From: Regnicoccus frigidus
Lineage (GTDB): Bacteria > Cyanobacteriota > Cyanobacteriia > PCC-6307 > Cyanobiaceae
Direction: 5' to 3'
Length of the DNA stretch: 64,000 bases
Assembly (NCBI GenBank): GCA_025194985.1
Contig: JAOANE010000054.1
Location: 62,001-126,000 of the forward strand
Part shown: piece after piece, positions 34,725 to 43,562 of the stretch
How positions within the stretch are numbered: the stretch's first letter is position 1
Layout of the letters: each line of letters starts with the position of its first letter
The notes under the pieces: model-generated
Databases searched by the model: none
What the model was told of the DNA's origin: nothing
The model's input: the letters and a program-made list of their open reading frames with translations, nothing else
Program-made: the position numbers and the translations under genes

Positions 34725-36059
34725 ATGGCCAGTGGTCGCACCAGCATTTTTGTGTTGGCCGGGGTCGGCGTCTGCACCGCAGCGGCGGTGGTTGGCGGTG
34801 AGTGGTTCATGGCCCCGAGTTCCGCCTCCTTGATCACCGACAGCCCGAAGGAGGTGATCGACCAGGCCTGGCAGATCGTCTTCCGCGACTACCTCGACAC
34901 CACCGGCAAGTTCACGCAGGACGATTGGCGCCAGCTGCGCCGTGATCTGCTCGCCAAGAGCTACGGCAACGACAAGGATGGTTATGAGGCGATCCGGGGG
35001 ATGCTCGGCACCCTCAACGACCCGTACACCCGCTTCATGGACCCGCGGGAGTTCAAGGAGATGCAGATCGACACCTCCGGAGAGCTCTCCGGGGTGGGGA
35101 TTCAGCTGAGTCTCGACAAGGAGACCAAGGAGCTGATGGTGGTCTCGCCGATCGCTGGTTCGCCCGCTTCCCGGGCAGGGGTCCAGCCGAAGGACGTGAT
35201 CGTCCAGATCGACGGCAAGTCCACCAAGGGCATGACAACTGAGGATGCGGTCAAGCTGATCCGTGGCCAGGCCGGCAGCACGGTCACGCTGCAGATGCGC
35301 CGCAACAATCAGCTGCTTGATGTGCCCCTCACCCGCGCGCGGATCGAGCTCCACGCGGTTGAACATCAGATCAACACCAGTCCCGATGGGATGAAGGTGG
35401 GCTACATCCGCCTCAAGCAGTTCAACGCCAATGCCTCTAAGGACATGCGCGCCGCGCTCTTAGACCTGGAGAGTCAGGGGGTGCAGGGCTACGTTCTCGA
35501 CCTGCGCAGCAATCCCGGTGGTCTGCTGGCCGCCAGTGTCGAGATCGCTCGCCAGTGGCTCGATGAGGGCATCATCGTCTCCACCCGCACCCGTGATGGT
35601 ATTCAGGATGTCAAGCGGGCCAACGGTCGGGCGCTGACAAAGTCGCCCGTGGTGGTTCTGGTCAACGAGGGTTCAGCCAGTGCCAGCGAAATTCTCTCCG
35701 GTGCCCTGCAGGACAACAAGCGCGGCGAGCTGGTTGGCCAGAAAACCTTCGGCAAGGGCCTGGTTCAGTCGGTGCGGGGGCTCTCGGACGGCTCCGGCAT
35801 GACGGTGACGATCGCCAAATACCTCACCCCGAGCGGGCGCGACATCCACAAGCACGGGATTTCGCCGGATGTGTCGGTGAAGATGAGCGAGAGAGAGATT
35901 CAAGATCTCCAACTCGAAGACATCGGCACCCGCAAAGACAGTCAGTACAGGGCGGCAGAAACCCTCTTGGTCAAACAGCTCAGAACCCTCGGCCAAGCTC
36001 CAGCTAAGCCCTATAACCCCACCAGCGCCAACCTTCCTGCCGCACTCGAAAAGCCCTGA
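34725..36059 (+). CDS. ctpA: carboxyl-terminal processing protease, S41 family
   Basis: Ser/Lys protease of 444 residues. The N terminus has a hydrophobic signal or anchor (SIFVLAGVGVCTAAAVVGG). A PDZ domain (LSGVGIQL through IVQIDGKST) sits around residues 110-200. The catalytic part has EGSASASEIL with the nucleophilic Ser and KTFGKGLVQ with the general-base Lys. Members of this group trim the D1 protein of photosystem II or other periplasmic/lumenal proteins; which paralog this is cannot be decided here. A hairpin overlaps its stop. Confidence 0.95.
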   Translation: MASGRTSIFVLAGVGVCTAAAVVGGEWFMAPSSASLITDSPKEVIDQAWQIVFRDYLDTTGKFTQDDWRQLRRDLLAKSYGNDKDGYEAIRGMLGTLNDPYTRFMDPREFKEMQIDTSGELSGVGIQLSLDKETKELMVVSPIAGSPASRAGVQPKDVIVQIDGKSTKGMTTEDAVKLIRGQAGSTVTLQMRRNNQLLDVPLTRARIELHAVEHQINTSPDGMKVGYIRLKQFNANASKDMRAALLDLESQGVQGYVLDLRSNPGGLLAASVEIARQWLDEGIIVSTRTRDGIQDVKRANGRALTKSPVVVLVNEGSASASEILSGALQDNKRGELVGQKTFGKGLVQSVRGLSDGSGMTVTIAKYLTPSGRDIHKHGISPDVSVKMSEREIQDLQLEDIGTRKDSQYRAAETLLVKQLRTLGQAPAKPYNPTSANLPAALEKP

Positions 36060-36074
36060 AGCTCAGGGCTTTTA
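36051..36074 (+). terminator. rho-independent terminator of ctpA
   Basis: AAGCCCTGA-AGC-TCAGGGCTT followed by a short T run. The stem of about nine pairs contains the ctpA stop codon. It may also serve the small gene converging from the right. Confidence 0.7.
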
Positions 36075-36119
36075 CGCCTGTTGCCTGGCGATCTCGCCCG
36101 GCATTCCAGGTTGCCTGAG

Positions 36120-36299
36120 TCAGCTGATGGGCTGCATCAAGCCGCCGCCGGGGCTGGAATCGTCGTCGTCGTTGTTTTTCTGCTCGGTTTGAAACAGGGC
36201 AAACAGGCTTAGGGCCAGGCCACTGACCACAAAGCACACCAAGCTGAAACTGGCATCAAGAGCTGCTGCATCACTACCGATATCGATCAGTTCGCCCAA
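36120..36299 (-). CDS. 59-aa membrane protein with acidic tail
   Basis: Read on the minus strand from a TTG (36297-36299). The product begins MGELIDIGSDAAALDASF, has one membrane helix (SLVCFVVSGLALSLFALF, residues 18-35), then a polar linker with four consecutive Asp and ends GGGLMQPIS. This composition is protein-like and typical of small cyanobacterial thylakoid-type proteins. A purine run (AAGGG) lies just upstream of the TTG. It is too short and has no ATG, so easily missed. Family not identified. Confidence 0.5.
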   Translation of the reverse strand: MGELIDIGSDAAALDASFSLVCFVVSGLALSLFALFQTEQKNNDDDDSSPGGGLMQPIS

Positions 36300-36368
36300 A
36301 GCCCTTGCCCGAAGTGAGGCAATTGTAACGAACTTTTGCGGAAGTGCGGATTTGGGCCTGAGACTCGC

Positions 36369-39300
36369 TCACACCACCAACACTGCCGCGTTCTGCGCCG
36401 CTGATTGGTCCTGTTGTTGGGCCGGGGTGAGTCCGTCAGCCTGGGGGATCTGGCTGGCCATGGCGGTGAGCCACTCCATCAGGGTTTCGAGCTGCTTGTC
36501 GGCGGGCAGCACACTGAGGCCGCGGGCCAGCACTTTGGCCGTGCTGCCGGCGCCGCCTTGGTACACCAGCCGGCCATGCAGGTGTTGAGGCAAACCCTGG
36601 CGCAGCAGGCGGAAGGCGGGTTCTTCCATCGGGGTTTCGAGCACCAGATTGGGTTTTTCGGGTTTGATGCGCGAAAAGCCGCAGCGCTTGGCGATCAGTT
36701 TCAGCTCCATCAGCTGCAGCAGGCTGTTCACCGGCGCCGGCAGGGCGCCGTAGCGGTCGATCCAGTCGGCGGCGAGCTCCAGCAGTTCGCCCTTGCCGCC
36801 GCAGGCGGCGGCGGCGCGATAGGCCGCCATCTTCTCGTCGGCTTCGGTGATCCACTCGGCCGGGATGAAGGCGGTGATCGGTAGGTCGATCTGGGTGTCT
36901 TCCACGGCCGGGATGTCCTGGCCCTGGATTTCGGCGAGGGATTCCTGCAGCATCTCCATGTAGAGATCGAAGCCGATGGTTTCCATCTGGCCGCTCTGCT
37001 CCACCCCAAGCAGATTGCCGACGCCGCGGATTTCCATGTCGCGCATCGCCAGCTGGTAGCCACTGCCCAGTTGGGCGAATTCCTGGATGGCCCGCAGCCG
37101 CTGCCGGGCGGCCTCACTCAAGGCCGCATCGCCGGGATAGAAGAGCCAGGCGTGGGCTTGCACGCCGCTGCGGCCCACCCGCCCACGCAGTTGATACAAC
37201 TGCGCCAGGCCAAACTTGTGGGCATCTTCCACCAGGATCGTGTTCACCCGGGGAATATCCAGGCCGCTCTCGATGATCGTGGTGCAGAGCATCACATCGG
37301 CTTCACCGGCGTTGAAGGCCACCATGGCGCTCTCCAGCTCCCCTTCCGCCATCTGGCCGTGGGCCACCAGCAGCTTCAGGCCCGGCAGCATCAGGCGCAG
37401 CGCTTCAGCCACCTCCTCGATCCCCTCCACCCGCGGTACCACGTAGAACACCTGGCCGCCGCGGTCGAGTTCCTGGCGGATGGCGCTGCGTACCGCCTCG
37501 TCGTCACGGGCAGCGAGGTGGGTCTTGATCGGCCGCCGCAGCGGCGGTGGCGTGGTGATCAGGCTCATTTCGCGCACCCCGGAGAGGCTCATGTAGAGCG
37601 TGCGCGGGATCGGTGTGGCCGAGAGCGTGAGCACGTCCACGTCTTTGCGCAGCGCCTTGATTTTTTCTTTCTGCTGCACACCGAAACGCTGTTCTTCATC
37701 CACCACCAGCAGGCCGAGTTGCTCGAAGCTGGTGCCCTTGCCCAGCAGCTGGTGGGTGCCCACCACCACATCAACCGTGCCGGCCTTGAGCCCTTCGAGG
37801 ATCGTCTTGCGTTCGCTGCTGGTGCGGAAGCGGTTCAGCAGGGCCACCTTGATTGGGTACGGGGCGAAGCGTTCGCTCAAGGTGCGCCAGTGCTGCTGGG
37901 CCAGCACCGTGGTGGGAGCGAGCAGGGCGGCCTGCTTGCCGGCTGTCACCGCCTTGAACAGGGCCCGGATCGCCACTTCGGTTTTGCCGAAGCCCACATC
38001 GCCGCAGACCAGCCGGTCCATCGGCTGGGGCTTCTCCATGTCGCGCTTCACCTCGCTGATCGCCTTGGACTGGTCTGGGGTGGGCTCGTAGGGGAAGGAA
38101 TCCTCCAGCTCCAGCTGCCAGGGGCCATCGGCGGGGAAGGCGAACCCGGGGGCCTGGTGGCGTTCGGCATAGAGCTTGACGAGATCGAGCGCCACCTTGC
38201 GCACGGTCTTGAGGGCCCGTTCCTTGGCCCGGCTCCAGGCCACCCCGCCCATGCGGTTGAGATCGGGTGGGGCGTCGCTGCTGGCCCGGTAGCGGCCGAG
38301 GCTGCCGAGCTGGTCGGCCGCCACCCGCAGGGTGCCGTCGGCGTATTGCACCACCAGGTAGTCGCGGGATTCGCCGCTGATCGCCAGATTTTCGAGCTTC
38401 AAGAAGCGGCCGATGCCGTGGTTGCGGTGCACCACGAAATCGCCGGGCTGCATCTTGCCGGGATCGACGGTGCGGCTGGCCGCCTTGCGCCGCCGCCGCA
38501 CGTAGCCCGAGGTCCCCAGGCTCTGCTGGCCGAAAAATTCGCGGTCGGTGAGCAGCACCAGCTTCCAGGCCGGCAGCTGCAGCCCATCAAGCTCGGCGCT
38601 GCCCCTGATCTTCAGGGCCACCGGCGTGTTCTGGTCGATCAGGCGCTCGATCGCCGGGATGTCGTTGGAGTTGGGCACGAAGCGGGTGATGCAGTCGTGC
38701 TCTTCGAGCAGGGCCACGGCGCGGCTGGGCTGGGCTGACACCAGCCAGACCCGGGCCTTCTCCTGCTGGTAGCCCTTCACCAGCGCCGCCAGCCGGCCGA
38801 ACTGGTTGGGGTGGGCGGGCACGGCCCGGCCGGCCAGATCAAAGCTGTTGGGATGGCGGTCGCTCTCGTGCAGTTCGGCGAGATCGAAACCGGCGAAGGC
38901 CCCGGCTTCGGCCAGGGCCTCGGCGGCCGGACGATGCAGCCGCGGCACCGGCACCTCAGCGTGATGGTCTTCGGCGTGGTCGAACCATTGCTGGCCGTGG
39001 GCCAGGCAGTGGCTGCGCCCATCAATGGCGATCAGGGTGTGGGCGGGCAGGTAATCCAGCAGCGAGGCCGGTTGCGCCCAGGCCAGCCCCATCAGCCGCC
39101 GCATCCCCTCGGGGGTGCCGCCTTCGAGCAACTGGTCGAGGGCTTCGGGGCTGAGCAGGCCTTCGAGCCCATCGGGCATCGAGGCCCGCAGGGCATCGGC
39201 CACCAGGGGGCCATACCCGGTGGGGGTGAGACGCACGGTCTCGATCGGATCGAGCGAGCGCTGGCTGGCCAGGTCGAACTCGCGCAGTTTCTCGAGCGTG

Positions 39301-39911
39301 TCGCCGAAGAACTCCAGGCGCACCGGCAGCTCGGCGCTCACCGGAAACACATCAACGATGTCGCCGCGGCGGCTCCAGCTGCCTTCCTGCTCGATCGTTG
39401 GCACCCGCTCGTAACCCAGCCGGCTGAGGGTGTCAGCCAGGGCGTCGAGGTCGACCAGCTGGCCCTTGCGCAGGCTGAGGCACTGGGCCGCCAGGGCCGC
39501 CGGTGGCGGCAGGTGGGGTTGCAGCGCCCGCTCGGTCGCCACGATCGCGCCGCACCAGCCGCGGGCGCCGGCGCCATCCACCAGCTCACTGAGCACCTGG
39601 AGCTGGCCCCAGGTGATCTCGCTGGTGGGGTCAAACGGTTCGTAGGGCGAGCCTTCGCTGGTGGGATAAAGGGCGGTGGTCGGCCAGCCCATCAGCTCCA
39701 GCAGGGAGCTCCAGCGGCCCGCCTCCTCCAGGGTCGGCACCACCACCAGCAACGGCGCCGCAGCCAGCCGGGCCAGGGCGCTGCTGATCAGGGCCCGGCC
39801 CGGCCGGCCGGCGCCGCTCAGCCGCAGGCGATCCGGCCGCTTGCTGCGCTCCAGCACTTCCCCGGTCAGGGGCACCTGCTCGAGCTGGCGCACCAGGGCG
39901 GTGAGGGGCAT
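36369..39911 (-). CDS. mfd: transcription-repair coupling factor
   Basis: Displaces stalled RNA polymerase and recruits UvrA. The 1,180-residue protein has the N-terminal UvrB-homology module (PTSEGSPYEPFDPTSE), the RNA-polymerase interacting domain (GDFVVHRNHGIGRFLKLE), the RecG-like translocase with Walker A CGDVGFGKTEVA near residue 635, the DEEQ box (VDEEQRFG) near 737 and SATPIPRTLYMS, and the C-terminal TRCF domain. ATG at 39911 (MPLTALVRQLEQ) is chosen over an upstream in-frame ATG because it fits the family start. Confidence 0.97.
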   Translation of the reverse strand: MPLTALVRQLEQVPLTGEVLERSKRPDRLRLSGAGRPGRALISSALARLAAAPLLVVVPTLEEAGRWSSLLELMGWPTTALYPTSEGSPYEPFDPTSEITWGQLQVLSELVDGAGARGWCGAIVATERALQPHLPPPAALAAQCLSLRKGQLVDLDALADTLSRLGYERVPTIEQEGSWSRRGDIVDVFPVSAELPVRLEFFGDTLEKLREFDLASQRSLDPIETVRLTPTGYGPLVADALRASMPDGLEGLLSPEALDQLLEGGTPEGMRRLMGLAWAQPASLLDYLPAHTLIAIDGRSHCLAHGQQWFDHAEDHHAEVPVPRLHRPAAEALAEAGAFAGFDLAELHESDRHPNSFDLAGRAVPAHPNQFGRLAALVKGYQQEKARVWLVSAQPSRAVALLEEHDCITRFVPNSNDIPAIERLIDQNTPVALKIRGSAELDGLQLPAWKLVLLTDREFFGQQSLGTSGYVRRRRKAASRTVDPGKMQPGDFVVHRNHGIGRFLKLENLAISGESRDYLVVQYADGTLRVAADQLGSLGRYRASSDAPPDLNRMGGVAWSRAKERALKTVRKVALDLVKLYAERHQAPGFAFPADGPWQLELEDSFPYEPTPDQSKAISEVKRDMEKPQPMDRLVCGDVGFGKTEVAIRALFKAVTAGKQAALLAPTTVLAQQHWRTLSERFAPYPIKVALLNRFRTSSERKTILEGLKAGTVDVVVGTHQLLGKGTSFEQLGLLVVDEEQRFGVQQKEKIKALRKDVDVLTLSATPIPRTLYMSLSGVREMSLITTPPPLRRPIKTHLAARDDEAVRSAIRQELDRGGQVFYVVPRVEGIEEVAEALRLMLPGLKLLVAHGQMAEGELESAMVAFNAGEADVMLCTTIIESGLDIPRVNTILVEDAHKFGLAQLYQLRGRVGRSGVQAHAWLFYPGDAALSEAARQRLRAIQEFAQLGSGYQLAMRDMEIRGVGNLLGVEQSGQMETIGFDLYMEMLQESLAEIQGQDIPAVEDTQIDLPITAFIPAEWITEADEKMAAYRAAAACGGKGELLELAADWIDRYGALPAPVNSLLQLMELKLIAKRCGFSRIKPEKPNLVLETPMEEPAFRLLRQGLPQHLHGRLVYQGGAGSTAKVLARGLSVLPADKQLETLMEWLTAMASQIPQADGLTPAQQQDQSAAQNAAVLVV

Positions 39912-39984
39912 CAGGCTGGGCCGGCGAAGGGATTTGATCCTGCCAGTTCCGCGCCAGCCGCCGCTGGTGCCGAAGCGAGGCAGC

Positions 39985-40839
39985 ATGGTGCGCAGCCGTC
40001 GCCCCGCCTCCCTGGCCCGCTCCCGCTCCAGCTATCACAACCTTCAGAAGCCAAGCCCCCGGAAACCTGGCCTTCGGGGTTTCGTCCTGGTGGTGGGCGG
40101 AGTTTTCGGGGCTGGCCTGGCCTGGTCGCTGCTGCCCCAGGCCCCGGGCCTCCCGCTTGAGGCCTTGCAGGCGTTGCCGCTGCGGCTCAGTGAAGGCTGG
40201 ATCGCCAGGGCGCCGGCGCCCCCCAGGCCGGGCGACGTGGTGCTCGGCTCCCCCCAGTTGCCTGACCTGCTGGAGCAACTCAAGCTGGCTGACCAGAACT
40301 GGCGGCCCCGGGCCGTACCCCTTGCCGGCGGCGGCTTTCGCTACCTCTACCTGCGCCGCGCCGATGATCCCCTGCTGACGATCGATCAGATCAAGCAGCG
40401 GATCCTCAATCCACCCGCGTTCGAGCGGGAACTCCAGGCGATCGCCGCCCTGGTGCCCGCCTTGGAGGGTGTCGGTGTGCGCCTGCTGCTGGGGCCGCCG
40501 ATCCGGCAGGGAGCCACGGCCGAGTGGGATCCGGCGGGGCGCACGATCCGGATCCAGCCCGCCGTGGTGAAGAGCGGCAGCCTGGAATTTGCCCGCGTGC
40601 TCAACCACGAGGCGATCCACGTGGCCCAGAGTTGCCGCCGTGGATCGCCGTCGGCCTCACCGCGGCTGTTGGGACTCTCCAACAACCTCGACCCGCAGGG
40701 ACAGCGCCACCTCGACGATCCGCTCTACGCCAGAGCCTCGGCCCTGGAGCGTTCCCTGGAGAGGGAGGCCTACGCCAACCAGCAGCGCCTCGATCTGGCC
40801 CTCTCCCTGCTGGAGAGCGAATGCCCGCAGAGGCGCTGA
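39985..40839 (+). CDS. membrane-anchored protein with HExxH motif
   Basis: A 284-residue protein. A basic N terminus is followed by one hydrophobic helix (FVLVVGGVFGAGLAWSLLP, residues about 33-52), so the rest is probably periplasmic or lumenal. The C-terminal half contains RVLNHEAIHVAQSC, an HEXXH zinc-metallopeptidase-like motif, with downstream helices rich in Glu (LERSLEREAYANQQRLDLAL) that may supply the third ligand. No close family recognised. Divergent from mfd, 73 bases apart. Confidence 0.7.
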   Translation: MVRSRRPASLARSRSSYHNLQKPSPRKPGLRGFVLVVGGVFGAGLAWSLLPQAPGLPLEALQALPLRLSEGWIARAPAPPRPGDVVLGSPQLPDLLEQLKLADQNWRPRAVPLAGGGFRYLYLRRADDPLLTIDQIKQRILNPPAFERELQAIAALVPALEGVGVRLLLGPPIRQGATAEWDPAGRTIRIQPAVVKSGSLEFARVLNHEAIHVAQSCRRGSPSASPRLLGLSNNLDPQGQRHLDDPLYARASALERSLEREAYANQQRLDLALSLLESECPQRR

Positions 40840-40861
40840 ACGGCAGTCAGCTGAACGGCAC

Positions 40862-41578
40862 TCAAAGAACTGGGAGTTCACCGATCAACACCCCCTCCAG
40901 CAGCATGTTGAACTGCAGCAGCTGTTCGTCGCTGAGTTGCTGGCGGCTGGCTAAGGCGAAGTGCTTCTCCAGGAACTCCCGGCCCTGGCTGGCTCCCCAC
41001 CGCAGCTGGCCGAGCAGCTGATCGCACTGGCCGAGCAGTTCCGGCCGCCGCAGGGGTGGGGGCACCAGGGCTGGATCGCTGCCCTCAGCCAGCTGGCGCA
41101 GGGCGTTGCGATAGGCGAGCAGGTCGGCATAGCGGATCAGACGGCTGCGGCTGGGATGGCCGAAGGCCCGCGCCAGGTAGGTCGCCTCCTGCTCGCGGCC
41201 CCAGCCCAGCCGCTTCAGCTGCAGCTCCACCTCCGTCAACTCGTCGCTCCAATCCTCGGGATCAGTGGGCGGTTCGGCCTCAGGGGCCGACGGGCTGGAT
41301 GGTTCTTTGACGGCAGGCTCGGGGCTGACGCTGAGCAACGGGGCCTGTCGGGGAGCCGGAGGTCGGGCTGTGGCGGCAGTGGCTCCTTCGGTGGCTATGG
41401 GGACCTCCGCATCGGGGCTCAGCCGACTCAGGAGGCGATCGATCGCCCGGTCTTCGGCCGCCTCGGCGCTGCTTCCCTCGCCGACGGCACTGCCCAGGCA
41501 GGCGCCCTGCTGCCAGGCGGACACCAGCACCACCCGGGGGCCTGGCTCGGCATGGACCAGCTGGGACTGCAACTGCAT
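40862..41578 (-). CDS. conserved cyanobacterial hypothetical protein
   Basis: A 238-residue soluble protein in two parts. Residues 1-55 look like a small alpha/beta module (VVLVSAWQQGACLGSAVGEGSSAEAAEDRAIDRLLSRL), reminiscent of dsRNA-binding-like folds but not convincingly so. A Pro/Glu-rich linker follows, then a helical domain from about 110 onward (ELQLKRLGWGREQEATYLARAFGHPSRSRLIRYADLLAYRNALRQL). The ordered C-terminal half is probably conserved. Divergent from terC. Function unknown. Confidence 0.6.
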   Translation of the reverse strand: MQLQSQLVHAEPGPRVVLVSAWQQGACLGSAVGEGSSAEAAEDRAIDRLLSRLSPDAEVPIATEGATAATARPPAPRQAPLLSVSPEPAVKEPSSPSAPEAEPPTDPEDWSDELTEVELQLKRLGWGREQEATYLARAFGHPSRSRLIRYADLLAYRNALRQLAEGSDPALVPPPLRRPELLGQCDQLLGQLRWGASQGREFLEKHFALASRQQLSDEQLLQFNMLLEGVLIGELPVL

Positions 41579-41641
41579 GGGGGCTGAGAAGGCGTTGTGG
41601 ATTTTCTAGAGTGGCTGGCTACGCGCACCACTGGATCGTTC

Positions 41642-42415
41642 ATGGAAGCGGAGTCGATCGAATCGCTGACGCCCCTGTTGCAACATGCGGATCAGTGGAG
41701 CGAAGTGCTGCTGCTGCTGCCCTTGTTGGTCGCCCTTGAGGCCGTCCTTTCTGCCGACAATGCCATCGCCCTGGCGGCAATCTCCCGGCGACTGCCTGAC
41801 CCCCTGAGCCAGCGTCAGGCGCTCAACCTGGGCCTGTTGCTGGCCCTGGTGTTTCGCATGGGTCTGATCGTGGCAGCCCGCTGGGTGCTCAACCTCTGGC
41901 CCTTGCAGCTGGCGGCGGCGGCCTACCTGCTCTGGCTGGCTGGCTCCAACCTGCTGGGCTCGAGCCCGGCCAGCTCTCCGCAGGACAGATCTCCGCAGGA
42001 CAGCGCCGCGCAGATCGGCGAGCCACAGACGAACCCGGAGCCCCCAGGGCCGGCCAATGGCCTGGGGAGTGTGGTGCTGACCCTGGCTGTCACCGACCTG
42101 GCCTTTTCACTCGACAGCGTGGCTGCCGCCGTGGCGGTCACCGATCGCCTCTGGCTGGTGATGCTGGGTGGCTTGATCGGCGTGATTGCCCTGCGGCTCA
42201 CCGCTGAATTGTTCATCCGCTGGCTGGAGGTGTATGCCCATCTGGAGCGGGCCGGCTACCTGGCGGTGGGCCTTGTCGGACTGCGGCTGCTACTGCGTCT
42301 GGCGCTGCCCCAGTTCGAGATGCCGGAGTGGGTGTTGATGCTGCTGGTGGCTTCCCTGTTCCTCTGGGGCTTCTCCAGGCGCAATCCAGAGGTGGCGGCG
42401 GAGGTGACCCCCTGA
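41642..42415 (+). CDS. TerC-family integral membrane protein
   Basis: A 257-residue protein of seven helices. The family's paired acidic motifs are visible: VLSADNAIALAA in helix 1 and LAFSLDSVAAAVAV in the second half. TerC proteins in cyanobacteria and plastids take part in thylakoid membrane protein insertion, and bacterial members export manganese or relate to tellurite resistance. A short linker carries a repeated SPQD unit. The start ATG at 41642 follows an in-frame GTG 15 codons upstream. Its stop overlaps the start of the next gene. Confidence 0.9.
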   Translation: MEAESIESLTPLLQHADQWSEVLLLLPLLVALEAVLSADNAIALAAISRRLPDPLSQRQALNLGLLLALVFRMGLIVAARWVLNLWPLQLAAAAYLLWLAGSNLLGSSPASSPQDRSPQDSAAQIGEPQTNPEPPGPANGLGSVVLTLAVTDLAFSLDSVAAAVAVTDRLWLVMLGGLIGVIALRLTAELFIRWLEVYAHLERAGYLAVGLVGLRLLLRLALPQFEMPEWVLMLLVASLFLWGFSRRNPEVAAEVTP

Positions 42416-42768
42416 GCCCCCTGCGCGTTGACCTGCTCCAGGCCGGCAGCGGCCAGCTGTTGGAGCACTTCGAGGTTGGTGAGCTCGGGGAGCTGCCCCA
42501 GCCGGGCCTGTGGTTTCAGGTCGGGGCACGCAGCTTCCTGGTGCTGCAGCGCCACCACCGTTACCGGCTATGCAATGGTCGCTATGAACTGGCCTCGGTG
42601 GCCCTGAAGGTGAAGGTGCAGCGCCAGCCGGAGGATTCTCGCTGGTGGAATCAGCACTGGGTGATCGGCGATCCCAGTTGCCGCTTCAATGCCCGCACCC
42701 CCCTGCTGCGCTGCGCTGTCCTGCCGGAAGGGCCCTGCGAGCGCTGCTCCCACTACGCCCCGGGCTGA
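42412..42768 (+). CDS. DUF6464-like protein with apparent CTG start
   Basis: A 118-residue soluble protein: VGARSFLVLQRHHRYRLCNGRYELASVALKVKVQ and a Cys-rich end (CRFNARTPLLRCAVLPEGPCERC) give a pattern of paired cysteines known from small cyanobacterial DUF6464 proteins. No ATG, GTG or TTG lies near the conserved start. The perfect ribosome binding site GGAGGTGA ends seven bases before a CTG (42412-42414), which overlaps the terC stop as CTGA. The only conventional start in frame, GTG at 42328, would overlap terC by 88 bases. Confidence 0.75.
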   Translation: MSPLRVDLLQAGSGQLLEHFEVGELGELPQPGLWFQVGARSFLVLQRHHRYRLCNGRYELASVALKVKVQRQPEDSRWWNQHWVIGDPSCRFNARTPLLRCAVLPEGPCERCSHYAPG

Positions 42769-42777
42769 AGCCAGAAA

Positions 42778-43419
42778 TCAAGCCAGGGCCTGCCGGATGG
42801 CAATGAGGGCGAAGCAGAGAAACAGGCCACCGCTGAGGCGAAAGAGCAGCCGCTCCTGAATCCGCCGGCCGATCCACTTGCCGGCGCCCACCGCCAGCCC
42901 CGTCACCAGCCCATGGCCGGCCAGGGTGCCGGCCAGCAGGCCGGCGAAGCTGAAGGCCGGTGCGGTGGCCAGGGCGATGGTGGCGAACTGGGTGCGATCC
43001 CCCAGCTCGGCGAGGAACACCAGCACGAAGCTCTCGCGGATCACTGCCCAGCTGCCCAATCCGATCTGGCGGTCTTCGGCCCTGTTCACCAGCTCCTCGG
43101 CCTCCTTGGCTTCCTGCTCAGCGGCCCCCTCTCCCATCGTCTGGGCATCGACCAGGAGTTTGAGGCCGAACCCCGCGAACAACAGCGCCGCCAGCCAGGG
43201 AACCAGGGCCGGCGGCAGCAGTTCGCGCAGGCCATAGCCCAGAGCCAGCGAAATCAAGGTGACGGCGGCCAGGGCGCTGAAGGCCCCGATGAACACCCAG
43301 CGCCCGCGGTGGCGGGCCGCCAGCAGCATGGCCACGAAGAAGGTCTTGTCGCCCAGCTCCGCCAGGGTGATGGCGGTGAAGCTGGAGCCGAAAGCGGCGA
43401 GGGCGGGATCCGTAGCCAT
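42778..43419 (-). CDS. mnx: GDT1/UPF0016-family manganese exporter (Mnx-like)
   Basis: A 213-residue, six- to seven-helix protein with both signature motifs of the family: TLAELGDKTFF in the first half and FLAELGDRTQFA in the second. Cyanobacterial Mnx moves Mn2+ from the cytoplasm into the thylakoid lumen or periplasm. An acidic cytosolic loop (EQEAKEAEELVNRAED) joins the halves. The ATG overlaps the stop of the 45-aa frame as TGATG, and sbtA lies just before that, so all three are probably one transcript. Confidence 0.92.
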   Translation of the reverse strand: MATDPALAAFGSSFTAITLAELGDKTFFVAMLLAARHRGRWVFIGAFSALAAVTLISLALGYGLRELLPPALVPWLAALLFAGFGLKLLVDAQTMGEGAAEQEAKEAEELVNRAEDRQIGLGSWAVIRESFVLVFLAELGDRTQFATIALATAPAFSFAGLLAGTLAGHGLVTGLAVGAGKWIGRRIQERLLFRLSGGLFLCFALIAIRQALA

Positions 43420-43556
43420 CAGAACGGTTCGCCACAACCGTGTGCCTTGGCCGCAAGCCCCTGCACCGCTGTGATCGGCACCAGCTCGATCCTTAGCAGC
43501 ACGATCAACATCCGCCGGTGTTCCCGCTCATGGATGATCAGATCGAGGCGTGGCAT
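43419..43556 (-). CDS. 45-aa frame at the sbtB position
   Basis: A short frame (MPRLDLIIHEREHRRMLIVL then 25 residues ending HGCGEPF) starts 7 bases after the sbtA stop and its stop overlaps the mnx start (TGATG). The N terminus (R-L-D-L-I-I-x-E-R-E) is like the first strand and helix of SbtB/PII-like proteins, which are normally about 100 residues and encoded right after sbtA. If so, this is a truncated version; it lacks the T-loop and C-terminal part. Function is uncertain. Confidence 0.5.
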   Translation of the reverse strand: MPRLDLIIHEREHRRMLIVLLRIELVPITAVQGLAAKAHGCGEPF

Positions 43557-43562
43557 CGGCGT

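Noticed and set aside
37071..38738. 555-codon open frame antisense to mfd
   Set aside because: A shadow of mfd codons, with no recognisable features.
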